From an uncultured Rhodopila sp. (lineage in GTDB: Bacteria; Pseudomonadota; Alphaproteobacteria; Acetobacterales; Acetobacteraceae), in the NCBI GenBank assembly GCA_903932145.1, contig CAIZFE010000003.1:1-64000 (forward strand): a stretch of DNA of 64,000 nucleotides. The letters are read 5' to 3'. The position numbers were made by a program, and so were the translations under genes. The notes beneath the pieces were generated by a model. The model was not told the DNA's origin, did not search any database, and worked only from the letters and a program-made list of their open reading frames with translations. Numbering within the stretch: position 1 is the first letter of the stretch; each line of letters begins with the position of its first letter. Below are positions 35,167 through 44,219 of the stretch, piece after piece.

Positions 35167-36591
35167 ATGTCGGCCAAGCCAGGTTACGCGGTGGGCGTAG
35201 TCTGGTCGGCGGTGAACGCGGCGGCGGGCGTGCTGTTGCCGTTCGTGTTGTTCATCTTCTTTGCCCGCCACCTGACTCCTGCCGATGTCGGCACCATCAT
35301 GTTCGCGTCCGCCATAGCGGAAATCGTCAAGGCGTTCGGCCTGCCGGGCTTATATGAGGCGCTGCTTCAACAGCCCCGGCTTTACCAACCCACAGCGCTC
35401 GCCGTGCTGCTGGTGACCGGTATGGCACTCCTTATTGTCTATATCGGCGTCATCGCCGGGTTGGGCCATCTGATGCCGAACGTCGGTGCCCATGAATGGC
35501 TGCTGGACCTGCTGGGATTACGGATTGTCTGCGACCTTGCCACCATTCAGCCGCAGGCGGCCCTGGCGCAGAGTCTGGCGTATGGCCGCCTGGCCGGGCG
35601 CTCGATCGTGGCCAACCTTGGTGCGGGTCTGGTCGGCATAGCCGTAACCGTTTATGGCGAGCCGTTCCTCGGTCTGACCGCGTATCTGGCGGGGCAGTCC
35701 GTCCTGATCTTTGTAACGACAGCAACCGGCGCGGACGCCCTGGTCAGGCCGCGTTTCGTTCGCATTCACATGGCGGCAATGGCGCGGGAGGCATTTGCGG
35801 CCTCCGTCGTGCGGCTGGTTGCCGCCGTCAATAATTACCTCGACCAGATTATCCTTGCTTCGAGTATTAGCAGTCTGGTACTGGCTTATTTCAATCTCGC
35901 AAAACGCGTTGAAATGACCTTCATTACTGCGTCTTCTTCGTTTTCCGGCATATTGTTTCAGCCGACATTTTCGATTCAGGCGCCTGACGCACGGACTGCC
36001 GCGCTGCGACGCAGTTTGGCGGTCATCGGGCTGATTTGCGGCGTGCCGTGCGTGTTCTTCGTGGTCAATGCACAGACGATTGTCATGTTGGGCTTCGGTT
36101 CCGCATGGCTGCCGGCCGCGACGGTAGCCTCGGTGCTGGCGGTCAGCGGCTTTATCCGAGCGCTGGGCAGTGTTCATGGCGCTTTGTTGTCGGTATCGGG
36201 ATATAATCGGCAACTGATGTGGGTAACAACTGTATCGGCAATCAGCGGCATCGCGATCGTCGTCGTCGGCGCAGCCTTCGGACTGGTCGCGGTCGCCGTC
36301 GGGTTGGCGATCAAGAATGCCTCGATCGTCGCCTGGATGGCCCGGCTCACCCGTGGATCGTTGCCTGATCCATCATGGATCTATCTGCGTGACATCGTCA
36401 GTCCCGTTATCGTCATGGCAGTGGCCGGCGCAGGTATATCGGCACTTGTCCGGACTCAGCTTGTGCCGGACGGGCTTACTGTCTTGGCGGCATCGGGGAT
36501 CGCCACGGCGATCACCGGCCTGATCTGCTTCGGTCCCACAATAGTCCCGCTTTATCGCAGCCGCACGCGGATACCGGCCGCACAATTCTAA
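35167..36591 (+). CDS. Polysaccharide flippase (Wzx/ExoT type)
   Basis: This protein flips lipid-linked EPS repeats across the inner membrane. ATG 35167 with GAGG 6 nt before it is preferred to a TTG at 35155 that overlaps the upstream stop; the product is 474 residues. There are 12 or more hydrophobic segments, the first ones AGVLLPFVLFIFFARHLTPADVG and TALAVLLVTGMALLIVYIGVIAGLG, and the last ITGLICFGPTIVPLY. The N-terminal ARHLTPADVGTIMFA block is typical of the polysaccharide_synt/MviN-like superfamily. It follows the ExoY-type gene with no real gap. Confidence 0.88.
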   Translation: MSAKPGYAVGVVWSAVNAAAGVLLPFVLFIFFARHLTPADVGTIMFASAIAEIVKAFGLPGLYEALLQQPRLYQPTALAVLLVTGMALLIVYIGVIAGLGHLMPNVGAHEWLLDLLGLRIVCDLATIQPQAALAQSLAYGRLAGRSIVANLGAGLVGIAVTVYGEPFLGLTAYLAGQSVLIFVTTATGADALVRPRFVRIHMAAMAREAFAASVVRLVAAVNNYLDQIILASSISSLVLAYFNLAKRVEMTFITASSSFSGILFQPTFSIQAPDARTAALRRSLAVIGLICGVPCVFFVVNAQTIVMLGFGSAWLPAATVASVLAVSGFIRALGSVHGALLSVSGYNRQLMWVTTVSAISGIAIVVVGAAFGLVAVAVGLAIKNASIVAWMARLTRGSLPDPSWIYLRDIVSPVIVMAVAGAGISALVRTQLVPDGLTVLAASGIATAITGLICFGPTIVPLYRSRTRIPAAQF

Positions 36592-36615
36592 ACCCGCTTC
36601 GGAGTAAGGTGCAAA

Positions 36616-38820
36616 ATGCAATCTAATGAAACTGGTTTTGACTGGATCCCGGATCTGGCGGCATTCGTGCGGCAACGCTGGCCGACCGTCGCGGTAACGA
36701 CGGCGGCCGCCATGGTACTGGCCACGAGCTACATTGTTGTCGCTCGGCCAAAGTTCACCGCGACGGCCACGATCCTGATCGATACGCAGGCTGCGGCGTC
36801 GTTCCAACAGCAACCATCGGTCGCCGACTCTCAGTTCGCCAACGGTATCGTGGAAAGCCAGGTCGAGGTCTTGCAATCCGCGGGCGTTGCGGTGGGTGTC
36901 GTGCGGAAGCTTGGACTGACCTGCGATGAGGCCTTCCTGTCGAACGGGCACAGCCTGATCAATAGTGTGATCGGCCCGATCCAACGCCTGTTCGCCGCCG
37001 CCGTGGTTCCGACGCCGGAGGGCGAGGAAACCGCCGCCGCGGAACTGTTGGACAAAATGATCGACGTCAAGCGGATCGGCGCGAGTTATGTGCTGGATCT
37101 GAGCGTGTGGTCGATCGATCCGGAGATGTCTGCGCGGTTGGCGAATGCCGTCGTTGATGCCTATGTCGAAGCCGGATTGAACGGCAAAAGTGATAACACC
37201 AGGCGGGCCAGCAACTGGTTGGAGCAGCGTATCAGTCAGTTGCATGACCAGGCAATCGCCGCCGACCAGGCCGTGCAGACGTTCAAGACCAGTGCGAACA
37301 TCGTCACCACCGACAAAGGCCTTATGAACGAGCGGCATCTGGGCGAGCTGAACAGCCAGGTCGTGCTGGCCCGGGCCCATACCGCGGAAGCACGGGGGCG
37401 GTACGATCAGACCCAGGCAATTTTGCGGAATGGTCTGTTCACCGGTGACGTTTCGGATGCGCTACAGAATCTTGTGATCGTCCATCTGCGTGAGCAGTAC
37501 GTCGATGCCGCCCGGCAGGCGGCCGGATGGGAAGCCAAACTGGGTCCGGACCACGTCGCCGTAACGACGATGAAGGCCCGCATGAAGGACATCGAGACGC
37601 AGATACAGTCCGAAGTGCAACGGATCGCCAATGGATATCAAAACGACTACGATATGGCGACGAAAAGCCAGGCCGATATCGAGAGCCAGCTCGCCGGTCT
37701 GGTCACCGATGCGGATGCCACAAACAACAACCTGGTGCGGCTGCGGGCGCTGCAAAGTTCGGCGGACACCTATCGGTCCCTGTATCAAAACTTCCTGCAA
37801 CGGTACACTCAGGCGGTGCAGGACCAATCGTTCCCGATTTCCGAGGCACAAGTGGTTACGAGTGCCCGCACGCCGCTGCGAAAGAGTCACCCCAAGGTTG
37901 CCATCATTCTCGGCGCCGCCGCTATGCTAGGTCTGACCCTCGGCTTCGCGATCGCCTTCTGCCGCGAGGCCATGGAAAATAGTTCCGCCAGCATCCGCAA
38001 GACAGCTCAGATCGCCGCAAGCCTTGGAATTCCGAGCCTCGGCATGCTGCCGATCGTGAAGACCCGCCAGCGTGTTGCGGCGGCTGAAACGGCCAGGCCG
38101 GCCGGGGACCGAATGATCGGGAACGTGCCGGAAACTCTACGACAGGCGCTGCTTTCGCCGACGGGTGCGTTTGCGGAAACGATTCGCGGACTACGCGTGC
38201 GGATGACGCGGACACACAGCGGTCCCGCCAATGTCCGTGTGATCGGCTGTGTCTCCGCCGAACCCGGGGAGGGCAAAAGCACGGTATGCGCCAACCTGGC
38301 TCTATCGCTGGCGCAGAGTGGTTTCCGTACGTTGCTGCTGGATGGTGATTTTTATAAACAGACGCTGTCCTGCCTGTTGGCGCCGGAACGCTTGTCCGGC
38401 TTCACCGCGGTTGCTTCCGGGACCATACCGGCGGCAAAGGCGATATGGCATCATAGCGAAACCAATCTCGACTTTCTGCCGGCGGATACGGGAGCACGAC
38501 AGGTCGATTTGGGTAGCGCACAGGCGCGTCAACTGATTGCGCGGTTACGCGAGACGTATGAGTACATCGTCATCGATATGCCGGCGGTTTCGGCGGATGC
38601 ACTGTCGGCCGCGGGTGCGATCGACGGCTACCTGCTCGTTATCGAGTGGGGCGTCACGCCGGTGGACGTGGTGAAGGAAACGATGGCCGATCTGGGCGAC
38701 GGGCATTTCCTGGGCGCCGTGCTGAACAAGGTCAATTTCGCCAAATTGGCCCGTTCCCCCGCAGGCTACTACAGCCCGCTCGCCGCGGCGAAGACGCCGC
38801 GCGTGAAGACTGCCGCGTAA
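36616..38820 (+). CDS. exoP: Chain-length regulator / BY-kinase-like ExoP (Wzc type)
   Basis: This co-polymerase spans the inner membrane and sets EPS chain length. The 734-residue protein has an N-terminal Wzz domain with its first helix near 30-47 (VAVTTAAAMVLATSYIVVA), a periplasmic coiled coil (about 170-420), and a second helix near 433-452 (VAIILGAAAMLGLTLGFAIAF). A cytoplasmic P-loop domain carries Walker A EPGEGKST near 549 and the A-prime LLLDGD and B EYIVIDMP motifs. The C-terminal tyrosine cluster of BY kinases is nearly absent (only a YY pair in AGYYSPL), so autophosphorylation control may be reduced. It starts 24 bp after the flippase gene. Confidence 0.92.
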   Translation: MQSNETGFDWIPDLAAFVRQRWPTVAVTTAAAMVLATSYIVVARPKFTATATILIDTQAAASFQQQPSVADSQFANGIVESQVEVLQSAGVAVGVVRKLGLTCDEAFLSNGHSLINSVIGPIQRLFAAAVVPTPEGEETAAAELLDKMIDVKRIGASYVLDLSVWSIDPEMSARLANAVVDAYVEAGLNGKSDNTRRASNWLEQRISQLHDQAIAADQAVQTFKTSANIVTTDKGLMNERHLGELNSQVVLARAHTAEARGRYDQTQAILRNGLFTGDVSDALQNLVIVHLREQYVDAARQAAGWEAKLGPDHVAVTTMKARMKDIETQIQSEVQRIANGYQNDYDMATKSQADIESQLAGLVTDADATNNNLVRLRALQSSADTYRSLYQNFLQRYTQAVQDQSFPISEAQVVTSARTPLRKSHPKVAIILGAAAMLGLTLGFAIAFCREAMENSSASIRKTAQIAASLGIPSLGMLPIVKTRQRVAAAETARPAGDRMIGNVPETLRQALLSPTGAFAETIRGLRVRMTRTHSGPANVRVIGCVSAEPGEGKSTVCANLALSLAQSGFRTLLLDGDFYKQTLSCLLAPERLSGFTAVASGTIPAAKAIWHHSETNLDFLPADTGARQVDLGSAQARQLIARLRETYEYIVIDMPAVSADALSAAGAIDGYLLVIEWGVTPVDVVKETMADLGDGHFLGAVLNKVNFAKLARSPAGYYSPLAAAKTPRVKTAA

Positions 38821-38833
38821 AGGATCGCAGACC

Positions 38834-39850
38834 ATGCAACTGATCTATTTTCGCGGCAAACAGCAGAACTTCGGCGACGATCTGAACGCGGAACTGTGGC
38901 CTCGCCTGCTGCCAGGGCTGTTCGCGGCGGATCACCGGGCGGGCTTCCTGGGTATAGGCACGATCATCGGGATGAACCTGCCGTCCTGCGATTTATTGGA
39001 TATATTCTCCAGCGGCGCTGGTTACGCCCGGTTGGACGATTGGCATCCAGGGCGGCGCGTGTGGTGTGTCCGCGGGCCGCTGACGGCGCAATTATTGGGC
39101 TGCTCGCCTGATGTTGCCCTGACCGACGGCGCGATCCTGGCGCCTGAACTGTTCAACGAGGCGGCGAGCGACCCCGGGGGGCATATCGGTGTTGTACCGC
39201 ATTGGGAGTCGTTGCATTTTCCGGGGTGGACCCAGACATGCGAACAGGCGGGCATGCGACTGATAACCCCGATCGATACGCCGGCCAACGTGATCCGTGG
39301 CTTGCGCTCCTGCCGGCTGGTCCTGACGGAATCCTTGCATGGCGCGATCCTGGCCGATGCGCTGGACATCCCCTGGATACCGTTCATCAGCACCCGCAAC
39401 GTATCGGCGTTTAAGTGGGTGGATTGGTGTCTGTCGGTCGGCCTGACGTTCGCGCCGGTGACCATTTCACCGCCATCGGTCAACGCGGCGCTTCACTTCG
39501 GACGGCCGGATCAGATGCCGCGCGATCAGCCGCGTGCATACGACGCCGAGGCGGCGCTTGCGGAGTATCGTGGGCGCCTTAACAGCGCGGCGGCGCCTGC
39601 TCCGGGCCGGGTGCGTGCCTTGCTGCTCGACGGGGCCAGGCGGGCGGCCAGCCACGGCACCGTGCTGGGGCGGGCAATGGGTTTCCATCCCGGGCGTACG
39701 GCAGCGGCATTGCGCCGGGCAGCGGACCTGCCTCCGGCCTTGAGCCGGCGATCGCTGCGGGTCAGCCTGCGCGACCGCATGATGGATCGTCTGTACGATC
39801 TGGCGCGGGACCATGCTGTGAGCAGGGAGCCCGCGAATGTCTCCGCCTAG
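38834..39850 (+). CDS. ExoV-like polysaccharide pyruvyltransferase
   Basis: This enzyme family uses phosphoenolpyruvate to put ketal-linked pyruvate on EPS sugars, giving acidity. The 338-residue protein opens MQLIYFRGKQQNFGDDLNAELWPRLLPGLF, has GIGTIIG and the VRGPLTAQLLG block, and the conserved LTESLHGAILADALDIPWIPF segment near residue 160. The C-terminal 80 residues are arginine-rich and variable. It follows exoP by 13 bp and overlaps the next gene by 14 nt. The N-terminus and gene context resemble ExoV of succinoglycan synthesis. Confidence 0.88.
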   Translation: MQLIYFRGKQQNFGDDLNAELWPRLLPGLFAADHRAGFLGIGTIIGMNLPSCDLLDIFSSGAGYARLDDWHPGRRVWCVRGPLTAQLLGCSPDVALTDGAILAPELFNEAASDPGGHIGVVPHWESLHFPGWTQTCEQAGMRLITPIDTPANVIRGLRSCRLVLTESLHGAILADALDIPWIPFISTRNVSAFKWVDWCLSVGLTFAPVTISPPSVNAALHFGRPDQMPRDQPRAYDAEAALAEYRGRLNSAAAPAPGRVRALLLDGARRAASHGTVLGRAMGFHPGRTAAALRRAADLPPALSRRSLRVSLRDRMMDRLYDLARDHAVSREPANVSA

Positions 39851-40928
39851 GACCGAAGCGTTGAGTTCGCTACAGGCCCTGCGCGGTGTCGCGGCGCTGG
39901 GTGTGGTGCTGTTCCATTTGTTGACGTTCGAACAGACCTATATGCCCGGCACGCCGATCGTGCCGGCTGCGTTCGGAGTCGGGCGCGCCGGCGTTGATCT
40001 GTTTTTCGTACTCAGTGGCTTCTTTTTCGCCTGGACCACGATGACGAGTCCCGGCGGCGGCGGCGAAAGCGCGCGGTTCGTGGTGCGGCGGCTGACGCGG
40101 ATTTACCCGGCCTACTGGGTTTACTGCTTGTTGCTGCTGGCCGTGCATCTCGCGGTGCCCGCGCGTTTCCCGGCCGACACCGATGTTTTGGCAAGCGTTC
40201 TATTGCTGCCGACAGGCAGACCGACGCTGCTGCTGGTGTCCTGGACCCTGGTGTTCGAAGTCTATTTCTATCTGGTTTTTGCGGTGGTGCTATATTTTGG
40301 AGACACCGCCGTCAGGCGTCTTTGGATGCTCTCTGTCTGGGTTGGCGGCGTTGTGGCCGCCCGGTTTTTGCTGTCCCCGGCACGGTCGAATGTGGCGCTC
40401 GACCTGGTACTCAGTCCGCTGGTGCTGGAGTTCCTGGCCGGCTGTGTCGCGGCGATCATCAGTCAGGCGATTGCGCGCGTCGGTATGCGCCGCTCGGTTT
40501 CGGAGGCGGCGCTGTGGGGAGGATTGTCGGCCACCGTCCTGGCGTTCGTATGGACGGAAACTCTGTACGCGCATCCGTGGTGGCGCGTCTGCGCTTTCGG
40601 GATCAGCGCGGCCACGTTGCTGCTGGGATGCAGTGGTAACGAGGCATGGTTGCGCCGAACGCTGCCACGCGGCCTGGTGCTGCTTGGGGACGCCTCATAC
40701 TCGCTTTATTTGTCACATCTGCTGACCATAGGCGTGGCGGGTTTGGTCTGGTCCCATTTTGTTGCCGGTCCGTCGCCGGTCAGCCATGCCGCCGGGCTTG
40801 CCTTCGCGCTGGGAGCATCCGTTATGATGGCACTGTTGGCATACCGCATGATCGAGAAACCACTGCTGCGCGGCATGCACCCGATCGATGGCCTGCTACG
40901 GCGGTTCGGCCGCGTGATGCCGGCATGA
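39837..40928 (+). CDS. ExoZ-like membrane acyltransferase (acyltransferase 3)
   Basis: This integral membrane O-acyltransferase of 363 residues probably acetylates EPS. The N-terminal signature SLQALRGVAALGVVLFHL (about 9-26) and the following DLFFVLSGFFFAWTT mark the acyltransferase 3 family, with the catalytic-type histidine in LFHL. About ten hydrophobic segments follow, with YPAYWVYCLLLLAVHL, SWTLVFEVYFYLVFAVVLYF and YSLYLSHLLTIGVAGLVW. It is intact, unlike the related sequence at 43352. It overlaps both neighbours (14 nt upstream, ATGA downstream), consistent with one polycistronic transcript. Confidence 0.9.
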   Translation: MSPPRTEALSSLQALRGVAALGVVLFHLLTFEQTYMPGTPIVPAAFGVGRAGVDLFFVLSGFFFAWTTMTSPGGGGESARFVVRRLTRIYPAYWVYCLLLLAVHLAVPARFPADTDVLASVLLLPTGRPTLLLVSWTLVFEVYFYLVFAVVLYFGDTAVRRLWMLSVWVGGVVAARFLLSPARSNVALDLVLSPLVLEFLAGCVAAIISQAIARVGMRRSVSEAALWGGLSATVLAFVWTETLYAHPWWRVCAFGISAATLLLGCSGNEAWLRRTLPRGLVLLGDASYSLYLSHLLTIGVAGLVWSHFVAGPSPVSHAAGLAFALGASVMMALLAYRMIEKPLLRGMHPIDGLLRRFGRVMPA

Positions 40929-42151
40929 GCGGGATCCTATCGACTGCCGAATCGGCTCCCGGGCCGCCCACGGTTATTGTTTGGCTGGTCTTCTGTGCGA
41001 GCGTGACCGCGATTCTGCTGGGGAGTTTCGTTGGTTCGGCCGGTGCCTATGCATTTCTGGCGTTGTGGATGATTCTGGGTGGGATTTACGCTCGGACCAG
41101 CGTACGGATTCTGAGTTCGTACGGAATGATCTGGGTGTTTCCGATCTTCGCCCTGATGTCTGTTCTTTGGTCGCAGAACTTTACCGATTCGTTGAAATTT
41201 GGCGCCGAATACGTTGGAACCGCCGGTTGCGCGATTTTGGCGGCCGCACTGCTGAAACCACGCCAGGTCATCTCCGCGTTGATGTGCTGCCTGTTGCTGA
41301 CGGCGATCCTTTCGATTGCCGTTGGCAAAAGCGCTATGGACCCGCTGACCGGGATCACAACGTTCGTCGGTGTTTTTGAATCGAAAAACCAACTCGGTTT
41401 CTTTGTCAGCATCATGCTGCTTGGAAGTCTCGCATTAATCCTTGATGCAGGGCAGCCCTTGCTGTTTCGTGTGATTGGCCTGCTGGCGCTCGGGCTGGAC
41501 GGCCCGCTTTTGATTATGACCCGATCGGGCACGGCACAGGTGACCGCGGTGCTGGCATCGGGCGTTCTGGTCGGGAATCTGCTGGTTTCCCGGCTGCCCC
41601 GTTTCGGGCGGGCACGGCTGTTCTTCGCCTTTATCGTGATCATGCTGCCCTCGGTGGCGCTGCTGGGTGTGGCCGGCGATGGGGTGCATGATTTCGTGGT
41701 GAAGGTGATGGGCAAAGATACGACGCTGACCGGCCGCACACTGCTGTGGCACCACGCGATGGACCTGATCCCGGACCATCCCTTGCTGGGATACGGTTTC
41801 CAGGCATTCTGGAGACGGAACGACGTCCAGGCGGAAAGTCTCTGGAGCGAGTTCCATGTGCTGTCGCGGCAGGGGTTCCACTTCCATAGCACCTACATGG
41901 AATCGCTGATCGAGGTCGGATTTGTCGGCACCGCCGCTCTGGTTTTGACGATAATTTGCGTCATCGGGGGAGTCGTGCGTTGGAGTTGGAGCACCGGGTC
42001 GGTGCCGGCATCGTTTTTTGTTTCTATAATGGCGTGTCTGTTGATCCGGTCATTTGTCGAGGTTGATGTGATGTTCCAGTTTCAGATCGGGACGTTCCTG
42101 CTGTTCCTGGCGGCCTATTACGGTTTTCTTCGGCCAAGCGTTGGGCGCTGA
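40925..42151 (+). CDS. EPS polymerase, ExoQ/O-antigen-ligase-like
   Basis: A 408-residue membrane protein starts at 40925 in an ATGA overlap with the acyltransferase stop; the frame is open upstream but those residues lie inside the previous gene. Ten or more hydrophobic helices are visible. The Wzy/WaaL-type periplasmic loop carries TGRTLLWHHAMDLIPDHPLLGYGFQAFWRR, then FHFHSTYMESLIEVGFVGTAALV, as in ExoQ-like polymerases. It would join repeat units on the periplasmic side, working with the flippase and ExoP-type protein. It ends the tightly packed EPS operon; 122 bp separate it from the exoA-like gene. Confidence 0.88.
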   Translation: MSGILSTAESAPGPPTVIVWLVFCASVTAILLGSFVGSAGAYAFLALWMILGGIYARTSVRILSSYGMIWVFPIFALMSVLWSQNFTDSLKFGAEYVGTAGCAILAAALLKPRQVISALMCCLLLTAILSIAVGKSAMDPLTGITTFVGVFESKNQLGFFVSIMLLGSLALILDAGQPLLFRVIGLLALGLDGPLLIMTRSGTAQVTAVLASGVLVGNLLVSRLPRFGRARLFFAFIVIMLPSVALLGVAGDGVHDFVVKVMGKDTTLTGRTLLWHHAMDLIPDHPLLGYGFQAFWRRNDVQAESLWSEFHVLSRQGFHFHSTYMESLIEVGFVGTAALVLTIICVIGGVVRWSWSTGSVPASFFVSIMACLLIRSFVEVDVMFQFQIGTFLLFLAAYYGFLRPSVGR

Positions 42152-42204
42152 CACGGCGGCCAACCCGCTTCGATCAGTAAATAATAAATAAAATGATACC
42201 GATT

Positions 42205-42210
42205 TATAGT
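42205..42210 (+). promoter_or_regulatory. Candidate -10 element before the exoA-like gene
   Basis: TATAGT at 42205-42210 sits in a short AT-rich stretch after the polymerase gene. A matching -35 is weak (TAATAA near 42182). A start near 42217 would make a leader of about 57 nt consisting mostly of the hairpin at 42236-42270. Confidence 0.3.
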
Positions 42211-42235
42211 TGATCGTCGATCGATCGGAAATGTA

Positions 42236-42270
42236 GCCTTCCGGAATAACCATTCATCATTCCGGAAGGC
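42236..42270 (+). promoter_or_regulatory. Perfect 12-bp stem covering the exoA-like ribosome site
   Basis: GCCTTCCGGAAT (42236-42247) and ATTCCGGAAGGC (42259-42270) are exact inverted repeats with an 11-nt loop. The right arm contains the Shine-Dalgarno GGAAGG (42264-42269), 4 nt before the ATG at 42274. In the mRNA the stem would hide that site. It may be a translational switch, an RNA thermometer-like element, or alternatively a DNA operator. No U-tract follows, so it is not a typical terminator. Confidence 0.6.
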
Positions 42271-42273
42271 ACC

Positions 42274-43350
42274 ATGACTGATTTTACGGTTACTTTGGAT
42301 GCCGATACGCGCGCCGCGCCTTCAGCCAAAATCGAACAATCTCGCGTCGCTGTCGTGGTTCCGGTTTTGAATGAGGAACGGTATATTCGCGCCTGTCTGT
42401 CTTCGTTACTACCGCAAGCGGAAGCGATCGGTGCGGCAATCATCGTCGTCGATGGTGGCAGTACCGACAGCACGGTAGCGATCGTTCGCGAGATCGCGGC
42501 CACCGGGGCTGACGTGTCGGTACTGCACAACCCGCGGCGATTGCAGTCCGCGGCGATGAACCTTGCGGCACGCGAGGCGGCGCCGGGGATCGACACACTG
42601 GTGCGGGCTGACGCACACGCATTGTATCCACCCGATTTTCTGCGCCTGTGCGTTGAGGCCTTGCATGCGAGAGAGGCGACTTCGGTCGTGGTGCCGATGC
42701 GCACGGTCGGTCCGACCGGGATGCAACGGGCGATTGCCGAGGTGCAAAACAGCCGCTTCGGCAATGGTGGTTCAGCGCACCGCGTCGGCGGCCAATCCGG
42801 CTTTGTAGAGCACGGCCACCATGCTGCTTTCGATCGCGACTTTTTCCTGAGCATCGGCGGCTACGACGAAGGGTTCAGTCACAACGAAGATGCCGAACAC
42901 GATGTGCGCGCACATCAGGCGGGTGGGCGTATTTGGATGTGCCGCGAGGCAACGATCGACTATCTGCCGCGCAGTTCATTGCAGCCTCTGGCCAGGCAAT
43001 ATTACCGCCATGGCCGGGGCCGCATGCAAACACTGCTGCGGCACCGATTGAGGCCACGTCCGCGCCAGATGGCCGCACCTGTGATCCTGCTGGCGTCCAT
43101 TTCTGCCGTGATGATGCTGCCGGTCAGTTTTTGGTTCGGACTGATTCCGCTGGCCTATATCGCGACCTGTCTGCTGTGGGCGGTCAACGCCTGCGCCTGT
43201 GCCCGCGATCTTGCGTTACTCAGGATGGCGCCGGCGGTGATGACGGTTCATCTGAGCTGGGGGGCGGGATTTCTGAGCCGCCTGCTGGTGCGACCCGAGA
43301 GAAAGCAGGCGGTGGTCCCGGTTCTGACGCCATTCGCAGCGCGTCCGTAG
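42274..43350 (+). CDS. exoA: ExoA-like family 2 glycosyltransferase
   Basis: ExoA adds the first glucose to the lipid-linked primer sugar in succinoglycan assembly. The 358-residue protein has a 24-residue polar tail, then the GT2 core: VAVVVPVLNEERYIRACLSSLLPQ, IIVVDGGSTDST, the metal-binding VRADAHALYPP, and GGYDEGFSHNEDAEHDVRAHQAGG with the catalytic ED pair. Two or three C-terminal membrane helices follow (MAAPVILLASISAVMMLPVSF and PLAYIATCLLWAVNACACA), typical of ExoA. A strong hairpin covers its ribosome site. It starts 122 bp after the polymerase gene. Confidence 0.9.
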   Translation: MTDFTVTLDADTRAAPSAKIEQSRVAVVVPVLNEERYIRACLSSLLPQAEAIGAAIIVVDGGSTDSTVAIVREIAATGADVSVLHNPRRLQSAAMNLAAREAAPGIDTLVRADAHALYPPDFLRLCVEALHAREATSVVVPMRTVGPTGMQRAIAEVQNSRFGNGGSAHRVGGQSGFVEHGHHAAFDRDFFLSIGGYDEGFSHNEDAEHDVRAHQAGGRIWMCREATIDYLPRSSLQPLARQYYRHGRGRMQTLLRHRLRPRPRQMAAPVILLASISAVMMLPVSFWFGLIPLAYIATCLLWAVNACACARDLALLRMAPAVMTVHLSWGAGFLSRLLVRPERKQAVVPVLTPFAARP

Positions 43351-43351
43351 A

Positions 43352-44219
43352 GTGCAAAACCAGCCCCGTACGGTCTTTCATGGCCTGGATGCGATGCGCG
43401 GCGTCGCCGCCATCAGCGTGATGATCTATCATTTCAGTCCGTTTCTCTCAAACACCGTCGTGCTACCTGCCAAACCTGTCCGACGCACCGCGCGGACTTT
43501 ATCCGCTGGATCTGGCAGCCTGGTCGTTGTTTTTCGAAATCGCGGTGAACGTGGTTTATGCGGCGTTGGCGGGTTGGCTGACGCAGCGCCGGTTGGCTTT
43601 TGTGGTCGCCGCGGGGGCGGTGGGCCTGATTGTCGCATTGATCGTCTATGGATCGCTTGATGTTGGCATGACGCGTCGCACGCTTGGCGGTGGGGCAATG
43701 CGCGTGCTGTTTTCCTTTGCCATGGGCGTCATGATCTATCGCCTCCGCTCTCTGGCGCCCGGCACGCCCATCAAGGCGCCATGGGCCCTGGAGGGCCTGC
43801 TGTTATCGCTGGCGGCCATTTTTCTGATGCCAGCATCCGGGCTTTTTGACCTTGTCTGCATTCTGATTGTGTTTCCGGTCTCCATCATGATCGGCACCCG
43901 CATCGAACCGGCGTTGGCCCCACGGTTCAGCGCGCTTTTGGGTTACCTGTCCTATCCGGTTTACGTTCTACACACACCGCTTGTGCTGATCGCGGCGGGT
44001 GCGTGGAAAGCCATTGTTAAGGACGAGCCAAACGCTTCGATGCCGGTGACCGGCATTATGTTCGCGGTGATGGTCCTGTTGGCATCCTACGCGCTGACCC
44101 GGTTGTACGATGTGCCATTGCGGGCCTGGCTGGCCGCACAGCGCCGTGGTGGACGGCAATCTCCGGCTCAGTCTCGTCCCCGGTCGGCCGGCACGACTCC
44201 CTCGACCGCCGCATCGTAG
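43352..44219 (+). pseudogene. Broken acyltransferase 3 gene (ExoH/ExoZ-like)
   Basis: The GTG at 43352 opens a frame whose first residues carry the family start (HGLDAMRGVAAISVMIYHFSPFLS). Around 43440-43465 the frame loses homology. A different frame then continues with YLPNLSDAPRGLYPLDLAAWSLFFEIAVNVVYA, the family's next conserved block, and stays open to 44219 with several membrane helices and YLSYPVYVLHTPLV near the end. About 60-80 residues expected between the two blocks, including the LSGF region, are missing. A deletion that also shifts the frame is the simplest reading. It starts 1 nt after the exoA-like stop. Confidence 0.85.

Noticed and set aside
42236-42270. Rho-independent terminator of the EPS operon
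   Set aside because: The hairpin is not followed by a U-tract and instead overlaps the next gene's ribosome site.
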